Of a DNA stretch of 16,504 nt, positions 1 to 7,443 are shown one piece after another. Source of the DNA: JAAYKS01 sp964479435 (GTDB taxonomy: Bacteria > Bacillota > Clostridia > Saccharofermentanales > UBA5734); the NCBI GenBank assembly GCA_964479435.1, contig CAYZME010000042.1:1-16504 (forward strand). The letters run 5' to 3'. Position 1 is the stretch's first letter. Each line of letters begins with the position of its first letter. Made by a program: the position numbers and the translations under genes. The notes under the pieces were generated by a model that was not told the origin of the DNA, searched no databases, and was given only the letters and a program-made list of their open reading frames with translations.

Positions 1-453
1 GGCGGCGATTACTACATGTACCGCGAAGTGTTTACCCCCAGCGTGTGGCGCGTTCTCGAAGCCCTGGACGCGGAAAAAATGGACGTGATGGCGGCCCTGG
101 GCTGCGCGCGCGTCTCCTATCTGCAGGCCTGCAAGTTCCGCAACACCCTGGACGAGGAGCGGGACGCCAAAGAAGTGTTTTTCGCGTATGCCAACCTGCC
201 CCAGGGCTTGCGCGGGCCGCTGACGGTCGACTCGCGCTTTATCGCCGAGGACGTGCCGCAAGGTCTGGTGCTGTTGGAGACGTTGGGCGCGGAATACGGG
301 GTCGCGACCCTGGTCTGCACCGCCCTGATCGAGGTCGCGTCGGCGGCACTGGGCCGGGATCTGCGGCGCGAAGGCCGCTCGGTGGAACGGCTGGGGCGCG
401 CGCGGCTGCAAGAAATTCTACAAGAGGGGGACGAGGGATGCCAAACAAAATAA
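1..453 (+). CDS. Opine dehydrogenase (octopine/nopaline family), C-terminal part, 5' truncated by window edge
   Basis: The reading frame is open from base 1, so the gene starts outside the window and only its last 150 codons are visible. They align without gaps to residues 214-352 of the complete opine dehydrogenase at 1592-2695, about 75% identical by hand count. Shared signatures include EVFTPSVWR, EKMDVM, GPLTVDSR and EDVPQGLVLLETLG. In this family the C-terminal all-alpha domain closes over the NAD(P) domain and binds the amino-acid substrate, and the enzyme reductively condenses an amino acid with a 2-oxo acid. The NAD-binding half lies off the window and cannot be checked. The stop at 451-453 lies inside the next gene, a 16-base overlap, so the two are probably translationally coupled. 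It could be a fragment rather than an intact gene, but the visible part has no lesions. Confidence 0.85.
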   Translation, partial: GGDYYMYREVFTPSVWRVLEALDAEKMDVMAALGCARVSYLQACKFRNTLDEERDAKEVFFAYANLPQGLRGPLTVDSRFIAEDVPQGLVLLETLGAEYGVATLVCTALIEVASAALGRDLRREGRSVERLGRARLQEILQEGDEGCQTK

Positions 454-1595
454 ATCAAGCCGGCCGCTGGGAGCGGTTTTGTCACACGCTGTACCAACGG
501 GTGGACCTGTGGAGGGAAGCGCGCCGGGCGCGCGCGTCGTGCCGCCTGCAACTGCGGGCCTTGCGAGGCGGGCTGGCGGGCAGCCGCCGCGCCTATCGCG
601 AGCAGGTGCTGCCTTTCTGGCGGCGCTATGGGTTGCGGCCGGCGAAAATGTGGTACGACCTCTATGGCTACAAAGACGGCGCTTATGACCCGCGCTACAT
701 CCCGGAGGATCTGTACTGGCAACACGTCTATCCGGCGCTGAACCAGCCGCGCTTCCGCCACGCCTATACCGACAAGTGCTTCTATGAGCGCCTGTTTCCC
801 ACGCTCAAACAGCCGCGGACGATCCTCAAAAACAGCAACCACTGCTTCTATGGCGGCGCGGGGGAGACGATATCCCGGGCCCAGGCGCGGCTGCTGTTGG
901 CGGCGCAAGAGCGCTTTGTGATCAAGCCGGCGATCTACAGCGGCGAAGGGGTGGACATCTTCTTCTATGACCGCGCGAGCGAAAGCGCCAGCGATCCCGC
1001 GCCGGATCTGGACCGGCTCCTGGCGCGCTATGGCAGCGACTTCATCGTCCAGGAAATCTCCCGCCAGCATCCAGTGCTGGCGGCCATCCACCCGCATTCG
1101 CTCAACACGATCCGCGTGATCTCTTTTCTTTTCCAGGGGACCGTGCAGATCTCGTCGGCGATCTTGCGCATGGGGGTGGGCGGGACGCGCCTGGACAACG
1201 TCGCGGCCGGGGGCATGGCCTGCCCGATCGGGGACGACGGCCGCCTGGCGCCGCGGGCGATGACCTATGGCGCGGACTGGGTGACCGCCCATCCCGGCGG
1301 TACGGTCTTTGACCAGATCACCATCCCGTCATATGAACGGGTCCTGGCGGAGATCCGGAACGCGCACCGGCAATTGCCGCATTTTGGCGTCATCGGCTGG
1401 GACTTTGCCATCGATGAGGCGGGCGACCCCCTGTTTATCGAATACAACGGCGCGCCCGGGCTGAACCAGGTCAGCTGCGGGCCCTTGTTCGGCGACCGGA
1501 CCGGGGCCGTGCTGGACACGATCCTGCGCCCGGAACCGGAGTTGTCCCCCGGACGGCAGGCGGCCGTCACACATATAGAAAGGATGAGCAAATGA
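438..1595 (+). CDS. ATP-grasp fold protein (sugar-transfer-associated ATP-grasp type)
   Basis: This 385-residue protein is predicted to be an ATP-grasp enzyme, a fold that uses ATP to activate a carboxylate as acyl phosphate and join it to an amine or thiol. Visible elements: a basic helical N-terminus (1-70); VIKP with Lys163 and the glycine-rich loop SGEG (168-171) for ATP; VQEI with Glu206; HPHSLNTIRV (218-227), characteristic of the sugar-transfer-associated ATP-grasp group (PF14397, from memory); GWDF with Asp322; and IEYN with Glu335 and Asn337, the usual metal ligands. The frame is open further upstream (from 45), but that part overlaps the preceding gene. The ATG at 438 follows a purine-rich GAGGGGGACGAGGG stretch and is preferred. 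It overlaps both neighbouring opine dehydrogenase genes, by 16 and 4 bases, so all three are likely one operon. Its substrate is unknown. An amide ligase acting on the dehydrogenase product is an inference. Confidence 0.85.
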   Translation: MPNKINQAGRWERFCHTLYQRVDLWREARRARASCRLQLRALRGGLAGSRRAYREQVLPFWRRYGLRPAKMWYDLYGYKDGAYDPRYIPEDLYWQHVYPALNQPRFRHAYTDKCFYERLFPTLKQPRTILKNSNHCFYGGAGETISRAQARLLLAAQERFVIKPAIYSGEGVDIFFYDRASESASDPAPDLDRLLARYGSDFIVQEISRQHPVLAAIHPHSLNTIRVISFLFQGTVQISSAILRMGVGGTRLDNVAAGGMACPIGDDGRLAPRAMTYGADWVTAHPGGTVFDQITIPSYERVLAEIRNAHRQLPHFGVIGWDFAIDEAGDPLFIEYNGAPGLNQVSCGPLFGDRTGAVLDTILRPEPELSPGRQAAVTHIERMSK

Positions 1596-2695
1596 AGATA
1601 TCTGTATTGGGCGCCGGCAACGGCGGAACAGCGGTCGCCGCGGAGCTGAGCCTGCGCGGGCATGAGGTGACATTGATCAAAACCTCGCACGCCATGCACG
1701 ACGCGGACTTTGAGTATTTGCGGACGCACGACGGCGTCGTCCGTCTGATCGAAAAGGGCCGGACCACCCGCGCGCAAATCCGGCGGGTCACCCGGGATCT
1801 GTCGCGGCTGAGCGAGAGCCGGGTGGTGATCGTCTACATCCAAACCAATTACCACGAAAACCTGATCCGGCGGATCCGCCCGCACCTGCGCGACGGGCAG
1901 ATCCTGCTGCTGAACCCGGGCTATCTCTCCACCGCCTACGTGATCCGCCATTGCGCGGGCATCGATGTGACCGTCTGCGAGGCGCAAAGCTCGTTTGTCG
2001 ACTGCCGGATCATCCAGCCGGGCACCATCCGCGTCGGCTTTCGCAACGTCCGCAACCCGCTGGGCATCTACCCGGCCGGGCGCACCGAGGCCAGCCGCCT
2101 GGTGCTGGACCAGCTGGGCTATCCCTTTGTCTACCTTCCCTCCGTCCTCGAGGCCGCGCTGCACAACCCCAATCTGATCGTGCACACGGTGGGGGCGATC
2201 ATGAGCATACCCCGCATCGAAAAGACCCACGGCGAATATTGCATGTACCACGAGGTATTCACGCCCAGCGTCTGGCGCATCCTCGAAGCGCTGGACACGG
2301 AAAAGATGGACGTGATGGAAGCGTTGGGCAGCGCGCGCGTGACGTATGTCGAAGCCTGCAAATACCGCAACACGTTAGATAACACACGCGACGCCAAAGA
2401 GGTGTTCTTTTGGTACGCGGGGATGCCGACCCGCGCCCAAGGGCCGCTGACGGTCGACTCGCGCTACATCAGCGAGGATGTGCCGCAAGGCCTGGTGCTG
2501 TTGGAAACGTTGGGCGGCAAACTGGGCGTGGCCACGCCCGTTTGCACGGCTCTGATCGAGATCGCCGCGGCCGCGCTCGGCCGCGACTTGCGGGCCGAAG
2601 GGCGGACCGTCGAGCGGTTGGGGCACCCGATCCTGCAACAGATCATCGACGACAAAAACGCGGACCCGGCCGCGGCACAAAGCGAATCCGCTTGA
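1592..2695 (+). CDS. Opine dehydrogenase, NAD/NADP octopine/nopaline dehydrogenase family
   Basis: This complete 367-residue enzyme is close to the usual family length of about 360. It opens with a Rossmann nucleotide-binding strand and loop, GAGNGGTA at residues 7-14. It ends in the alpha-helical octopine-dehydrogenase domain (about 185-345), with HNPN-IVH (Asn192, His198, the likely catalytic His of the family) and DSRYISEDVPQGL. Such enzymes make N-carboxyalkyl amino acids (opines) by NAD(P)H-dependent reductive amination of a 2-oxo acid with an amino acid, in the cytoplasm. The start ATG overlaps the stop of the ATP-grasp gene (ATGA, 1592-1595), a classic coupling arrangement, and AAAGGATG lies just upstream. 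It is a paralogue of the gene at the left window edge, so the operon has two opine dehydrogenases flanking one ATP-grasp gene. The acidic Ala-rich tail after residue 352 is absent from the paralogue. Substrates cannot be read from sequence. Confidence 0.9.
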   Translation: MKISVLGAGNGGTAVAAELSLRGHEVTLIKTSHAMHDADFEYLRTHDGVVRLIEKGRTTRAQIRRVTRDLSRLSESRVVIVYIQTNYHENLIRRIRPHLRDGQILLLNPGYLSTAYVIRHCAGIDVTVCEAQSSFVDCRIIQPGTIRVGFRNVRNPLGIYPAGRTEASRLVLDQLGYPFVYLPSVLEAALHNPNLIVHTVGAIMSIPRIEKTHGEYCMYHEVFTPSVWRILEALDTEKMDVMEALGSARVTYVEACKYRNTLDNTRDAKEVFFWYAGMPTRAQGPLTVDSRYISEDVPQGLVLLETLGGKLGVATPVCTALIEIAAAALGRDLRAEGRTVERLGHPILQQIIDDKNADPAAAQSESA

Positions 2696-2725
2696 CGCTT
2701 ATCAAGCGGCGGTGGTAGGGGCTGG

Positions 2726-2752
2726 CGCAGGTGGTCTACTGGACCACCTGCG
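2726..2752 (+). terminator. Hairpin after opine operon, probable transcription terminator
   Basis: A perfect 11-bp stem (CGCAGGTGGTC / GACCACCTGCG) with a 5-base loop starts 31 bases after the opine dehydrogenase stop and 21 bases before the end of the convergent TetR gene. On the + strand it is followed by GCGCTTTC and then CCCTTTTG, a weak T-rich tail. The minus side has no T run. A one-way terminator for the + strand operon is the simplest reading. Because of the poor U-tract, a Rho-assisted terminator or an mRNA-stabilising hairpin is also possible. Confidence 0.45.
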
Positions 2753-2772
2753 GCGCTTTCAGGCCCTTTTGC

Positions 2773-3345
2773 TCAGGGTGTCTTTTTGATGCCGTTGATG
2801 CCAAAATAGCACAGCTGGATGACCAGTTCGGCCATTTGCGCCGTCGACTCGTTCGTGCCCTCGTGCAGCCATTGCTGCAAGATGCTGATCGCGCCGGTCA
2901 GGCCGAAGATTTTGATGTATTCCTGCGTTCGCTCGTCGAGCGTGGGATTTTGTTGTTCGGAAATGATCTGCGCCAGTTCCATGAGGTCTTTTTGGAAGGC
3001 CAGATCACAGTTTTCGCTGAGCAGCGCTTTGAACAGCTCGACATTTTCTTTGACGTAGTCCAGCACTTTGGTCAGGACCTGTACGGAGATCGGGTGAGTT
3101 TCGTCCAGGTCTTGTTTGTTGAGGTAGCGGGTCAAATTGTCCAGCACCTCCTGCTGGGCTTTTTCCAGCAGGTCGTAGGGGTCGGTGTAATGGGCGTAAA
3201 AGGTGCTGCGGTTGATGTCGGCGATCTCACACAGGGCGCGGATGGAGATTTTGGAGATGTGTTGCTCTTGCATCAGCTGCACCAGCGCGTTTTTGAGCAG
3301 CTGGCGGGTCAATCGCACCCGTTGGTCGGTTTTATTCGTTTCCAT
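2773..3345 (-). CDS. TetR/AcrR-family transcriptional regulator
   Basis: This 190-residue protein has the length and layout of TetR-family repressors. The N-terminal helix-turn-helix spans about residues 30-55, with the typical ISIRALCEIADINRSTFYAHY pattern of recognition helix plus Tyr-Phe-Tyr-type anchor. A helical ligand-binding and dimerisation domain follows (60-190). The region after the helix-turn-helix (YDLLEKAQQEVLDNL) resembles the Firmicutes TetR subgroup with a TetR_C-type C-terminal domain often found beside exporters. The start is supported by AAGGAG (complement of 3353-3358), 7-8 bases upstream of the ATG. It is divergent from the MMPL transporter gene, which suggests that it represses that unit and itself from the shared region, with a substrate of the exporter as possible inducer. 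The target and ligand are inferred. Membership of the family is clear. Confidence 0.92.
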   Translation of the reverse strand: METNKTDQRVRLTRQLLKNALVQLMQEQHISKISIRALCEIADINRSTFYAHYTDPYDLLEKAQQEVLDNLTRYLNKQDLDETHPISVQVLTKVLDYVKENVELFKALLSENCDLAFQKDLMELAQIISEQQNPTLDERTQEYIKIFGLTGAISILQQWLHEGTNESTAQMAELVIQLCYFGINGIKKTP

Positions 3346-3370
3346 CTGTGGACTCCTTGTCGCCTGTTCG

Positions 3371-3384
3371 CGGTTCTATAACCG
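3371..3384. repeat. Inverted repeat upstream of tetR gene, possible operator
   Basis: CGGTT-CTAT-AACCG forms a perfect 5-bp dyad, 26 bases upstream of the TetR start codon and probably within its leader or promoter. A TetR dimer could bind here for autoregulation. No clear -10/-35 pair for the minus-strand gene could be assigned around it, so the role is open. Confidence 0.3.
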
Positions 3385-3446
3385 TCACTTTTCCCGTATC
3401 TTGTTGTGGATCGTGCCAATTTAAACAACATTGAGGGCTGTAATCC

Positions 3447-3457
3447 GACACAGTGTC
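3447..3457. promoter_or_regulatory. Candidate TetR operator GACACAGTGTC
   Basis: GACAC-A-GTGTC is a perfect 11-base palindrome ending 3 bases before the TATAAT box of the transporter promoter, so it lies in the -10/-35 spacer. A bound TetR dimer would block RNA polymerase there. Position and symmetry are observed. The identity of the binding protein is inferred from the adjacent TetR gene. Confidence 0.5.
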
Positions 3458-3460
3458 CAT

Positions 3461-3466
3461 TATAAT
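3461..3466 (+). promoter_or_regulatory. -10 box (TATAAT) of the MMPL transporter promoter
   Basis: A consensus TATAAT lies 40 bases upstream of the chosen ATG at 3507. No good -35 box sits at 16-18 bases upstream. The nearest, TTGAGG at 3431-3436, is 24 bases away. The promoter may therefore be weak or need help, or the real -35 is poorly conserved. Confidence 0.5.
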
Positions 3467-3506
3467 GCATGTTGGCACAGCGAACAAGATCAAACGGAGG
3501 CAGCGC

Positions 3507-5564
3507 ATGGGTCTATTTGCCAGCATCATCCGACACAAAAAACCGGTCATCGTCCTGTTTGCCGTCCTGGCGGCGGTGTGTATTTTGCTGACGCTGTTTG
3601 TCCGCGTCAACTACAATCTGGTCGACTATCTGCCGCCCGACGCCCAGTCCACGACCGCGTTGGAGATCATGAATCGCGAGTTTACCGAAGCGATGCCCAA
3701 CGCCAACGTTATGGTGCGGGACGTCTCCCTGACGCAAGCGCTGGCGTATAAACAGGCGTTGGCGGAAATCGCGGGTGTCGAGCAGGTGCTCTGGCTGGAC
3801 GACGTGATGGATCTCAAGCAGCCGTTGGAGATGGGGGACGCCGCCACCATCGAGGGTTTCTACCGGGATGGCGACGCGTTGTTTTCTGTCACCATCGGCA
3901 AGGGGATGGAAAAGAGCGCCTGCGGCGACATCCTGGCGTTGATCGGCGAGGACGACGCCCTGACCGGCGACGCAGCCTCGCTGGTATTTGTGCAGAACAC
4001 GGCCGCCGCGACCGTGCTCAAAGCGATGGCCATCCTGGTGCCGATCATCATCCTGATCCTGATCGTGTCGACGTCGTCCTGGCTGGAACCGCTGTTGTTT
4101 TTGCTGACGATCGGCGTCGCCATCGTCCTCAACATGGGGACCAACCTGATCTTTGGCGAGATCTCTTTTATGACCAACTCGGTCAGCCCGATTTTGCAGC
4201 TAGCCTGTTCGCTGGATTACGCGGTCTTTTTGCTGCACAGCTTCCAGGACAACCGCAAGAAATTCGCCAGGGCCGAAGACGCGATGCGCCAGGCGATGAA
4301 AGAGTCGTTGTCGACGGTGGCGGCCAGCGCGGCGACGACGTTGTTCGGCTTTTTGGCGCTGCTGTTTATGAATTTCCGTATCGGCGCCGACCTGGGGCTG
4401 ACGCTGGCCAAAGGCATCGTCTTGAGCTTTGTCACCGTGATGGTGTTTTTGCCCGCCCTTACTTTGTATGTCTACAAATGGATCGACCGCACCCAGCACC
4501 GCCCGTTCCTGCCGGACTTTGGCCAGGTCGGCAAAGTGCTGTCCAAGATCGCGATCCCGGCGGTCCTGATCGTCACCCTGCTGCTGGTTCCGACTTTTCT
4601 CGGCCAACGGCAGACCCACTTTCTCTATGGCAACGACGTGATCGACGCCAGCACGCGCTACGGCCGGGACACGGTGGCGGTGGAGGAGCGGTTCGGCCGC
4701 CAGACGGTGATGGCGATTCTGGTGCCGCGCGGGGACGTGGCCAAAGAGCAACTGATGTGTGACGCGCTGGGGCAGATCGATCGCGTCACGGGGGTCACGG
4801 CCTACGCCAGGCAGGTCGGCACGGCCATCCCGCCGGAGTTTTTGGACGACGCGATCACTGGGCCGTTCTATTCGGCAAATTACGCGCGCGTCATCCTCTA
4901 TATGGACACGCCGACGGAAGGCGAGCTCGCGTTTTTGACCGTCGAGCGCGTCAACGAAACCACCCGGGAGCTGTATGGGGATGATTTCTACACGCTCGGG
5001 CAAAGCGCCAACGTGTACGACATGAAAATCATCGTCCAGAAGGACAATATTTTTGTCAACCTGCTCGCCATCCTCGCGATTTTTGTCGTGCTGTTGCTGA
5101 CCTTCCGCTCGGCGATCCTGCCGTTTTTGCTGGTGCTGACGATCGAGGCCGGGATCTGGATCAATCTGGCCATCCCGTATTTCAACGGCACGCCGATCAA
5201 TTTTCTCGGCTATCTGGTCCTCAGTACGATCCAGCTGGGGGCGACCGTAGACTACGCGATTTTGCTGACCAATACCTATATGCGGCATCGGCAGACGCTG
5301 CCCAAACGCGCGGCGATGCATCGCTCGCTGGGCGAGTCCTTCCGCTCGATCCTGGTCTCGGCGCTGACGCTCTCGACCGCGGGATTTGTCCTGCGCGCGA
5401 CGTCGACCAACAGCGCCATCGCCGACATCGGCCGCTTGTTGGGGCGGGGGACGCTGCTTTCTTTGGCCATGGTGCTGGCGTTCCTGCCGACGCTGTTGTT
5501 GCTGTTTGACAAGCCGATTAACAAGACGACGTTCCGCGCCCGGTTTTTTATCCCGGAGCGCTGA
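3507..5564 (+). CDS. MMPL/RND-type membrane exporter
   Basis: This 685-residue, roughly 12-TM protein consists of two homologous halves, as in MMPL/RND transporters, which use the ion gradient to export hydrophobic compounds or lipids. TM1 is at about 12-34. An extracytoplasmic domain follows at about 35-165. TM2-6 lie between 172 and 325 and contain SLDYA (Asp237-Tyr238). TM7 is at about 345-362, with a second extracytoplasmic domain at 365-510. TM8-12 follow from about 515 and contain TVDYA (Asp582-Tyr583). The paired Asp-Tyr motifs are the proton-relay signature of MMPL proteins. An in-frame GTG at 3453 would give 18 more residues, but it lies within the promoter. The ATG at 3507 has CGGAGG 6 bases upstream and gives the typical short cytoplasmic N-terminus. 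The next gene, 28 bases downstream, is probably co-transcribed, and TetR probably controls both. The substrate is unknown. Confidence 0.92.
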   Translation: MGLFASIIRHKKPVIVLFAVLAAVCILLTLFVRVNYNLVDYLPPDAQSTTALEIMNREFTEAMPNANVMVRDVSLTQALAYKQALAEIAGVEQVLWLDDVMDLKQPLEMGDAATIEGFYRDGDALFSVTIGKGMEKSACGDILALIGEDDALTGDAASLVFVQNTAAATVLKAMAILVPIIILILIVSTSSWLEPLLFLLTIGVAIVLNMGTNLIFGEISFMTNSVSPILQLACSLDYAVFLLHSFQDNRKKFARAEDAMRQAMKESLSTVAASAATTLFGFLALLFMNFRIGADLGLTLAKGIVLSFVTVMVFLPALTLYVYKWIDRTQHRPFLPDFGQVGKVLSKIAIPAVLIVTLLLVPTFLGQRQTHFLYGNDVIDASTRYGRDTVAVEERFGRQTVMAILVPRGDVAKEQLMCDALGQIDRVTGVTAYARQVGTAIPPEFLDDAITGPFYSANYARVILYMDTPTEGELAFLTVERVNETTRELYGDDFYTLGQSANVYDMKIIVQKDNIFVNLLAILAIFVVLLLTFRSAILPFLLVLTIEAGIWINLAIPYFNGTPINFLGYLVLSTIQLGATVDYAILLTNTYMRHRQTLPKRAAMHRSLGESFRSILVSALTLSTAGFVLRATSTNSAIADIGRLLGRGTLLSLAMVLAFLPTLLLLFDKPINKTTFRARFFIPER

Positions 5565-5592
5565 GATCACCCACTCACCGGAGGTGCCGTTG

Positions 5593-7443
5593 ATGAAACG
5601 CAAAATAAGCAAGATGATACTCTCCCTCGCCCTGGCGGCGCTGGTCGCCCTGCTGCCGGCGCGCCCGCTGCTGGAAGCGCGCGACGCGCGGCAGACGGCG
5701 GCCGACGCCACCGCCCGCGCGGTCGTCGAGAGCAAAGACGAAGTGATTTATGCCACGCTGGCGGCGGACGGGCGGGTGCGCGCCGCCTATGCCGTCAACC
5801 ATTTCGCGCTGGCGCAAGCGGGCAGCCTGATGGATTTTGGCGAGTACTTGTCGGTGACCAACCTCACCGACACCACGCCCCTGACCTACCAGGGCAAGCT
5901 CGTCGGCATCCCCTCGGCGGCGGAGCATTTCTACTACCAGGGCAATCTGGCCACCACCGACCTGCCTTGGCTGATCGATCTCGCCTATACGCTGGACGGG
6001 GCGCCCGTGGCGCCCGCGGAGCTGGCGGGCCGGGCGGGCGCGCTGGAGATCGCGGTCCGAACCCGGCAGAACAAAGCGGTCAACGCCGCCTTTTATGACA
6101 GCTATATGTTGCAGGTCTCCCTGACCCTGGACACGGAAAAATGCAGCGACATCCAGGCCGCGGGCGCCACCCTCGCCAGCGCCGGCAAGAGCCAGGTCGT
6201 CGCCTTTACCGTGATGCCGGGCCGGGACGCGGAGCTCCTGCTGACGGCCACGGTGCGGGACTTTACCATGTCGGGTATCGAGATCACGGCGTTGCCGTTC
6301 GCGGTCGCGATGGATTTGCCGGATCTGGATGGCATGATCGGCGACTTTGCCGAGCTGACCGACGCGATCGCCGCCCTGGATGAGGGCGTGGGGAAACTGG
6401 CGGTCGGGGTGGCCTCGCTGGAGACCGGCCTGGGCGCCTTGCGCGAGGGGTCGGCCGACATTGACGCCGGCCTGGGGCAATTGCGCGCGCAGTCGGGAAC
6501 GCTGTCCGGCGCGGCGGCTCAGATCGGTGCGGCGTTGTCGCAGATCGCCGCCGCTGTGGGCGGCGCGCTGGGTGAGCTGGATCTCGCCGATTTGGCCGCG
6601 CTGCCCGCGGGGTTGTCGCAACTGGCCGAGGGGCTGGAGGGCGTGGCCGGCGGCCTGACCGCACTGGGGGCCGGGTTTGCCCCGGCCTACGCGGCGCTGG
6701 ATGGCGCGATCGGGGACCTCCCGGACCCGTTGCTGGGGCCGGAACAGATCGGCGCGCTCTACGCCGCGACCGATCCGAGCCAATACGCGGTACTGGAGCA
6801 ACTGGTCGACGCCTATACGGCGGGCCAGATCGTCAAAGGCACCTACGGCCAGGTGCAAGGCGCTTTTGCCGCCGTCGCGCCCACCCTGGAGACGTTGAAC
6901 GCCGGCATCGGGACGATCGCGGCGACGCTGCGCGCGATTGCGGATCAGGCCGGGGCGGCTCTGGCGGGGATGGACGGGTTGGCGCAGCTGGAGCAACTGG
7001 CAACGGGATTGGCCACGCTGGACGCCAACTACGGCGACTTCCAGCAGGGGCTCGAAAGCTACCTGGACGGCGTGTCGGCACTGGCCGACGGCTACGGCGA
7101 TTTTCATCTGGGCCTGACGGAGGCCGTGGGCGGGGCGGGGACGTTGCGCGACGGCGCCCAGACCCTCCACGACGGGTCCGCCACGCTGGCAAAAGAGACC
7201 GCCGGGATGCCGGAGACGCTGCAGGCCGAAATCGACGCTCTGCTGGATCCGTATACGGGCGCCGACTACCAGCCGGTTTCCTTTACCTCACCCTGGAACA
7301 CCGATACCACGCTGGTGCAGTTTGTCATGCGCAGTGAGGGGATCGAGAAACCGGAAAAACCACAGAACGGAGAAACCGCGCCAGCCCACGAGACGATGTG
7401 GGATCGCCTGCTGGCGCTGTTCAAGTCCAAGAAAGCAAGCTAA
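5593..7443 (+). CDS. Exported leucine/glycine heptad-repeat protein, partner of the MMPL exporter
   Basis: This 616-residue protein has a signal-type N-terminus (basic KRK, then a hydrophobic stretch at about 8-28). A mixed domain follows (about 30-245). A long region of LxxGxxxL-type repeats comes next (about 255-370 and 455-535, for example LETGLGAL, LAEGLEGV, LRDGAQTL). The hydrophilic tail ends in an amphipathic basic helix (WDRLLALFKSKK). The repeats match the 'X-X-X-Leu-X-X-Gly heptad' proteins of Firmicutes, related in style to the extracellular parts of YhgE/Pip and EsaA proteins. Unlike those, no C-terminal membrane bundle is visible. GGAGGT (5580-5585) lies 7 bases before the ATG. 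A TTG directly precedes it and the frame is open farther up, inside the transporter gene, so ATG 5593 is preferred. Placement 28 bases after the exporter suggests an accessory role at the cell surface, which is inferred. Confidence 0.82.
   Translation: MKRKISKMILSLALAALVALLPARPLLEARDARQTAADATARAVVESKDEVIYATLAADGRVRAAYAVNHFALAQAGSLMDFGEYLSVTNLTDTTPLTYQGKLVGIPSAAEHFYYQGNLATTDLPWLIDLAYTLDGAPVAPAELAGRAGALEIAVRTRQNKAVNAAFYDSYMLQVSLTLDTEKCSDIQAAGATLASAGKSQVVAFTVMPGRDAELLLTATVRDFTMSGIEITALPFAVAMDLPDLDGMIGDFAELTDAIAALDEGVGKLAVGVASLETGLGALREGSADIDAGLGQLRAQSGTLSGAAAQIGAALSQIAAAVGGALGELDLADLAALPAGLSQLAEGLEGVAGGLTALGAGFAPAYAALDGAIGDLPDPLLGPEQIGALYAATDPSQYAVLEQLVDAYTAGQIVKGTYGQVQGAFAAVAPTLETLNAGIGTIAATLRAIADQAGAALAGMDGLAQLEQLATGLATLDANYGDFQQGLESYLDGVSALADGYGDFHLGLTEAVGGAGTLRDGAQTLHDGSATLAKETAGMPETLQAEIDALLDPYTGADYQPVSFTSPWNTDTTLVQFVMRSEGIEKPEKPQNGETAPAHETMWDRLLALFKSKKAS

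Larger units (their letters stand above)
3413..3478. repeat. Distant inverted repeat GTGCCAA...TTGGCAC framing the divergent promoter
   Basis: GTGCCAA (3413-3419) and TTGGCAC (3472-3478) are perfect 7-bp inverted copies, 52 bases apart. They enclose the palindrome at 3447-3457 and the TATAAT box of the transporter gene. They may be paired regulator half-sites, or may have arisen by chance. Confidence 0.3.

Noticed and set aside
117..1292. 391-codon open frame on the minus strand
   Set aside because: It lies antisense to the ATP-grasp and dehydrogenase genes, is rich in Arg/Pro/Gln as expected for a shadow in GC-rich DNA, and has no family signature.
2731..3381. 216-codon open frame on the plus strand
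   Set aside because: It is exactly opposite the clear TetR gene and starts inside the hairpin at 2726-2752. It has no ribosome binding site.
3453..3506. Earlier GTG start for the MMPL gene
   Set aside because: It lies within the palindrome and upstream of the -10 box, so it would precede the likely transcript start. ATG 3507 has a good ribosome binding site.
4200..5735. 511-codon open frame on the minus strand
   Set aside because: It is a shadow of the MMPL gene. Its composition is low-complexity (RRQ/RDR) and it spans the start of the next real gene.
5575..7170. 531-codon open frame on the minus strand
   Set aside because: It is antisense to the heptad-repeat gene. Its repeats merely mirror the Leu/Gly repeats of the real protein.
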